NCBI GenBank assembly: GCA_904846265.1
Contig: CAJHAA010000022.1
Location: forward strand, 1-45,771
DNA: 45,771 nucleotides
Source: Psychrobacter immobilis
GTDB lineage: Bacteria > Pseudomonadota > Gammaproteobacteria > Pseudomonadales > Moraxellaceae
Reading direction: 5' to 3'
Below are positions 42,912 to 45,771 of the stretch, one piece after another. The number at the start of each line of letters is the position of its first letter. The stretch's first letter is position 1. The notes beneath the pieces were generated by a model. That model was given only the letters and a program-made list of their open reading frames with translations, was not told the DNA's origin and made no database searches. Made by a program: the position numbers and the translations under genes.

Positions 42912-44039
42912 ATGATCGCATCCAAGCGCAAGGAAACGCGAGCATCTTGGCTGACAGCGTTATTTGCTCGCATAAAGGCTTTAATTGATGGGGAGCTGGC
43001 GCATTTACTGACAGTGAACCGTAGTAAGAGACCGTGGCATATGCCGATTATCGCGGCGATTGCCATCAGTTTCCCTGTGTTTGTGGGCGCTTATTTTGAT
43101 GCTTTATCGTCAGGCATTAAAGCGTCTTTGGGGGCGATGGTTATTTTGAACATACCGTTAGTGGGCAAGCTGCCCTATCGATTGGTGACGGTGATGGCTT
43201 GGGGTTTTGCCATGTCGCTGTGCTTTGCGCTCGGTCTCATTGCTCAGCAAGTCCCGCTATTAAAACTGCCAATATTTACGCTAATGGCGTTTGGTATTGT
43301 GATTTTTGGACGTTATTATCGTCAGCCACCGCCAGCGGGACTGTTTGTGATGATGGCAGGCGCCATTGCGCTATTTATACCGCTACCTTTGGAAGACATC
43401 TTACGTGCAACTGGACTGGTGATGCTTGGCAGTAGCTTTGCTTTAGTGATGGCATTGCTGTATTCGTTGTTTTTACTGGCGACGCGCCCAGCGACGCCGA
43501 CGCCTACTTATAGCTACGAGCCAGATACTATTACTGAAAGTTTGATTGTCGCCAGTTTTGTCAGTTTAGCCTTGCTCATCGCCGTCACTTTACAGCTGTC
43601 CAACCCCTATTGGGCAGCAGTTAGCTGTTTTTTGATTATCCAAGGTATTCATTTGCGTACCATGTGGATTAAGCAAATACATCGTTTACTTGGCACAGTA
43701 TTGGGTGTGGTTTTGGCGAGTTGGATGTTGTCTTGGGGATTGTCAATATGGGGTGTCGCACTGGCGATACTGACGATGATGCTTTGTATCGAGACGTTGG
43801 TGGATCGACATTATGGTTTGGCAGTCATATTTATCACGCCGCTGACGATATTTATTGCAGAATACGGCAGTGGACTACCGTTTTCTGAGTCTGCCTATCA
43901 AGAAGTGATTCGCACGCGCCTTTTTGATACCGTGATTGGCTGCTTGGTGGGTCTGAGCGGCGGAGTAGTAATGCATTCAACCAACTTACGCATACCACTA
44001 CGGCGTATCGAAAACTGGCTGCTGGCGCGCTTTGGCTAA
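42912..44039 (+). CDS. FUSC-family inner-membrane protein
   Basis: A 375-residue polytopic membrane protein with roughly ten hydrophobic segments. After a charged cytoplasmic start comes RPWHMPIIAAIAISFPVFVG, typical of FUSC (fusaric-acid-resistance-like) proteins. A second similar half follows a hydrophilic loop (about 190-210, ATRPATPTPTYSYEPDT) with SNPYWAAVSCFLIIQGIH and HRLLGTVLGVVLAS, the recognised FUSC repeat (xxPYWA ... R..GT..G). Relatives such as AaeB export aromatic acids, but many single-gene members have no known substrate. No membrane-fusion partner gene is adjacent. AAGGAAAG precedes the ATG. Confidence 0.87.
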   Translation: MIASKRKETRASWLTALFARIKALIDGELAHLLTVNRSKRPWHMPIIAAIAISFPVFVGAYFDALSSGIKASLGAMVILNIPLVGKLPYRLVTVMAWGFAMSLCFALGLIAQQVPLLKLPIFTLMAFGIVIFGRYYRQPPPAGLFVMMAGAIALFIPLPLEDILRATGLVMLGSSFALVMALLYSLFLLATRPATPTPTYSYEPDTITESLIVASFVSLALLIAVTLQLSNPYWAAVSCFLIIQGIHLRTMWIKQIHRLLGTVLGVVLASWMLSWGLSIWGVALAILTMMLCIETLVDRHYGLAVIFITPLTIFIAEYGSGLPFSESAYQEVIRTRLFDTVIGCLVGLSGGVVMHSTNLRIPLRRIENWLLARFG

Positions 44040-44085
44040 TTGATGAAAGTTAAATCACCATTACGTTTGAAATCAAGTATTAATC

Positions 44086-44119
44086 AAAGTCGCATGAGCT
44101 AAGTTCATGCGACTTTTTT
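44086..44119. terminator. Terminator between the FUSC gene and aroE
   Basis: Stem AAAGTCGCATGA / TTCATGCGACTTT with a six-base loop and six T on the forward strand; the reverse strand has a weaker T stretch. Confidence 0.9.
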
Positions 44120-44134
44120 CATATCAATTTTCGA

Positions 44135-44995
44135 TTAACGATTGTGTAACGCTTCGGTCGCTTGCGCAACATCGATCGTATGACCTGTCCAACGCTCAAA
44201 ACTTAGCGCTGCTTGCCCGATGAGCATGCCATAGCCATCAGAAATCTGCGCGCCACGTGCAGAAAAATGCTGCAAAAACGGCAGCGTGCGTCCGTACATC
44301 ATGTCATAAGCATAGTCACCGTTTAGCGTGTCGCTTAGTGGTAGCGTATCTGCTGATAAACCAATAGAAGTCGCATTGATGATAATATCAAACGGTCCAT
44401 TTAATTCAGTCGTGCGACAAGTTTCAATTTGCTGCTCATGAATAGCAGCGCTTGCCGTGCTAAGCTCAGTGACTAACGCTGTTGCCTTGCTCAGCGTGCG
44501 ATTGGCAATCGTAAGATGTGCGATACCAGCTTCAATCAATGGCAATATCACCCCACGTGCTGCGCCGCCTGCACCAATGAGTGCCACGCGAGCTTCTTTT
44601 AGTGGCCAACCCAAACTTACGATGTGATTGACCAGTCCTTGTCCGTCAGTATTATCGCCATACAATGCCTCGGTGATCGGCACGCCATTTTTTACCAGCG
44701 CTTTATTTAGTAACAGCGTATTGACTGCGCCTGCAACTTTGGCATGCTCCGATAAACCACCGCGCGCCGCGCAGCAGTCATAAGCGATTTGTTTAAAAGG
44801 TACAGTCACGTTGGCTCCAACGCCGCCGCCCTGAAAAAACGCCTCAAGCACCGCGGTAAAACTGGCTGCATCATCGGGACAATATTGGCGTTGATAGCTA
44901 ATCTCAATACCCGTCTGCGCTGCAAATAACGTATGAATTTCAGGGGATTTGCTGTGGGCAATGGGATTGCCGATAACGATAAAATGCTGGGTCAT
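44135..44995 (-). CDS. aroE: Shikimate dehydrogenase (NADP+)
   Basis: AroE reduces 3-dehydroshikimate to shikimate in aromatic amino acid synthesis. The 286-residue protein has the substrate loop IGNPIAHSKSPEIH (8-21), the catalytic Lys in NVTVPFKQ, YGDNTDGQGLV with the catalytic Asp, the nucleotide loop GAGGAARGV, and NRTLSKA carrying the Arg that selects NADP. The frame is open to a TTG at 45022, but the ATG at 44993-44995 gives the family start MTQHFIVIGNP. It is the only aromatic-pathway gene here and converges with the FUSC gene. Confidence 0.95.
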   Translation of the reverse strand: MTQHFIVIGNPIAHSKSPEIHTLFAAQTGIEISYQRQYCPDDAASFTAVLEAFFQGGGVGANVTVPFKQIAYDCCAARGGLSEHAKVAGAVNTLLLNKALVKNGVPITEALYGDNTDGQGLVNHIVSLGWPLKEARVALIGAGGAARGVILPLIEAGIAHLTIANRTLSKATALVTELSTASAAIHEQQIETCRTTELNGPFDIIINATSIGLSADTLPLSDTLNGDYAYDMMYGRTLPFLQHFSARGAQISDGYGMLIGQAALSFERWTGHTIDVAQATEALHNR

Positions 44996-45362
44996 AATAG
45001 GTCTGCTTGCGATAAGAGGCAAAAATTAATCAGTGGAAGGGCATTGATATACAATCATCATAAGGGATAACGCGATATTTGACAAATCGGTGGTCTAACG
45101 AGTAAACACTTGAATAGGTAGGTTTTTTGACAGATTAGGTCTTTAACAAATCTGTACTGTCTGGGAGCGTTATCCGTAACATAAAGGGTGGTCAAGTGTT
45201 AAGCAGTTGGGTAAACTAGAGAGTATGAAAATTTTATATTGATATTTTGGCAGTTGCATAACTATCAGTAACTGAACTGTCAAAAACCAAGTCATAGGAA
45301 ACTGACATAACAAACTGAGTCATAAAATATCAAGCATAAGAACGCTTGTTTAAAAAATATAA
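44996..45362. other. Intergenic region between aroE and the IS1595-type element
   Basis: These 367 bp precede aroE on its own strand and abut the IS end. I recognise no gene or clear promoter. Confidence 0.4.
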
Positions 45363-45771
45363 GGGGCTGTAGTAGATAAGCACTATGCTAGACTACTTTT
45401 ATGAAGATAACCCGTTGTAAACTAAGTAAAAAAGTACAGCGAAGGCTCTTAGAGTTTTTCACGGCTGAAGTGACTGCTAGAACAGCCGCAGACTTGCTCG
45501 ACATTCAACCTAACACTGCGGCACTTTTTTATCATAAAATTAGACTTGTAATAGACGACCATCTCTCATTAGAAGCTGATGAGCTCTTTGATGGTGAAGT
45601 CGAATTAGATGAAAGTTACTTTGGCGGCGTACGCAAAGGCAAAAGAGGTCGCGGGGCTGCTGGTAAGACAGCTGTATTTGGTATTCTAAAACGAAATGGT
45701 AAGGTTTATACCATTGTCGTAGCAGACACCAAACAGACGACTCTAATGTCTGTTATTAAGCGTATAGACAC
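45363..45771 (+). mobile_element. IS1595-family insertion sequence, left part (continues beyond the right edge)
   Basis: The element is taken to begin at GGGGCTGTAGTAGATAAGC (45363), typical of IS1595/IS1016-type terminal repeats, 38 bases before the transposase ATG. The other end and target duplication are outside the window. Confidence 0.78.
45401..45771 (+). CDS. IS1595-family (IS1016/ISXO2-like) transposase, N-terminal part
   Basis: 123 codons are visible before the window ends. The start MKITRCKLSKKVQRRLLEFF is followed by a helix-turn-helix stretch (TARTAADLLDIQPNTAALFY). The ISXO2-like catalytic domain then opens with VELDESYFGGVRKGKRGRGA, holding the first Asp of the DDE-type triad, and KTAVFGILKRNGKVYTIVV. 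This is the IS1595-family pattern. The frame is intact as far as it can be seen; completeness cannot be judged. Confidence 0.88.
   Translation, partial: MKITRCKLSKKVQRRLLEFFTAEVTARTAADLLDIQPNTAALFYHKIRLVIDDHLSLEADELFDGEVELDESYFGGVRKGKRGRGAAGKTAVFGILKRNGKVYTIVVADTKQTTLMSVIKRID

Noticed and set aside
42788..43066. Reverse-strand 92-residue frame overlapping the start of the FUSC gene
   Set aside because: It overlaps the confident FUSC reading frame, has no ribosome site, and has no recognisable domain.

Overview
The window looks like chromosomal DNA of a gammaproteobacterium of the family Moraxellaceae, most likely Psychrobacter. The grounds are moderate AT richness, protein sequences of Psychrobacter/Acinetobacter character, the block galE-galU-pgi-ugd-pgm as found at one end of Acinetobacter capsule loci, and the Pseudomonas/Moraxellaceae-type groups pcnB-folK-panB-panC and ubiG-mupP-SDR. 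The genus is inferred from recognition, not from a search. Nearly everything is housekeeping. I saw no rRNA, tRNA, CRISPR array, prophage or defence island.

Layout. Positions 1-974: the end of an IS630-type insertion sequence, an AT-rich reverse-strand alpha/beta-hydrolase-like gene whose last codons lie inside the IS end, and a 108-bp MITE. Positions 1166-7846: nucleotide-sugar supply genes galE, galU, pgi, a UDP-glucose dehydrogenase homologue lacking its catalytic residues, and convergent pgm/manB. Positions 8029-15741: mazG, a ComEA-like gene, pcnB, folK, panB, panC, rapZ and darP. Positions 15943-21317: dsbA, ubiG, mupP, a YciK-type SDR, a DksA/TraR-type zinc-finger protein and a COG0523 GTPase with an altered G4 motif. 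Positions 21440-25258: ompR without an adjacent envZ, a second MITE, and tex. Positions 25433-28928: two secreted proteins of unknown function and a saccharopine-dehydrogenase-like reductase. Positions 29489-33693: a DUF1328 membrane peptide, phhB behind a (CCAAA)7 tract, a YjdJ-type acetyltransferase, and an acyl desaturase with its ferredoxin-type reductase. Positions 34131-44995: ettA, plsB, ybaK, a CHMI-like isomerase, a secreted beta-sandwich-like protein, a large acyl-CoA dehydrogenase, a FUSC-type membrane protein and aroE. The right edge enters an IS1595-family element.

How the genes fit together. The left block makes glucose-1-P, UDP-glucose and UDP-galactose for surface polysaccharide. 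pcnB-folK-panBC combines RNA polyadenylation with folate and pantothenate synthesis. plsB, the desaturase pair and the acyl-CoA dehydrogenase cover phospholipid synthesis, unsaturation and fatty acid oxidation, as expected of a cold-adapted lipid user.

I found no clear new multi-gene system. The strongest oddities are the catalytically stripped Ugd homologue, the pentanucleotide repeat just downstream of the phhB promoter, the thrice-repeated arginine motif in the poly(A) polymerase tail, the COG0523 GTPase lacking its guanine-specificity Asp, and a MITE that shares its end pattern with the neighbouring IS630 element.
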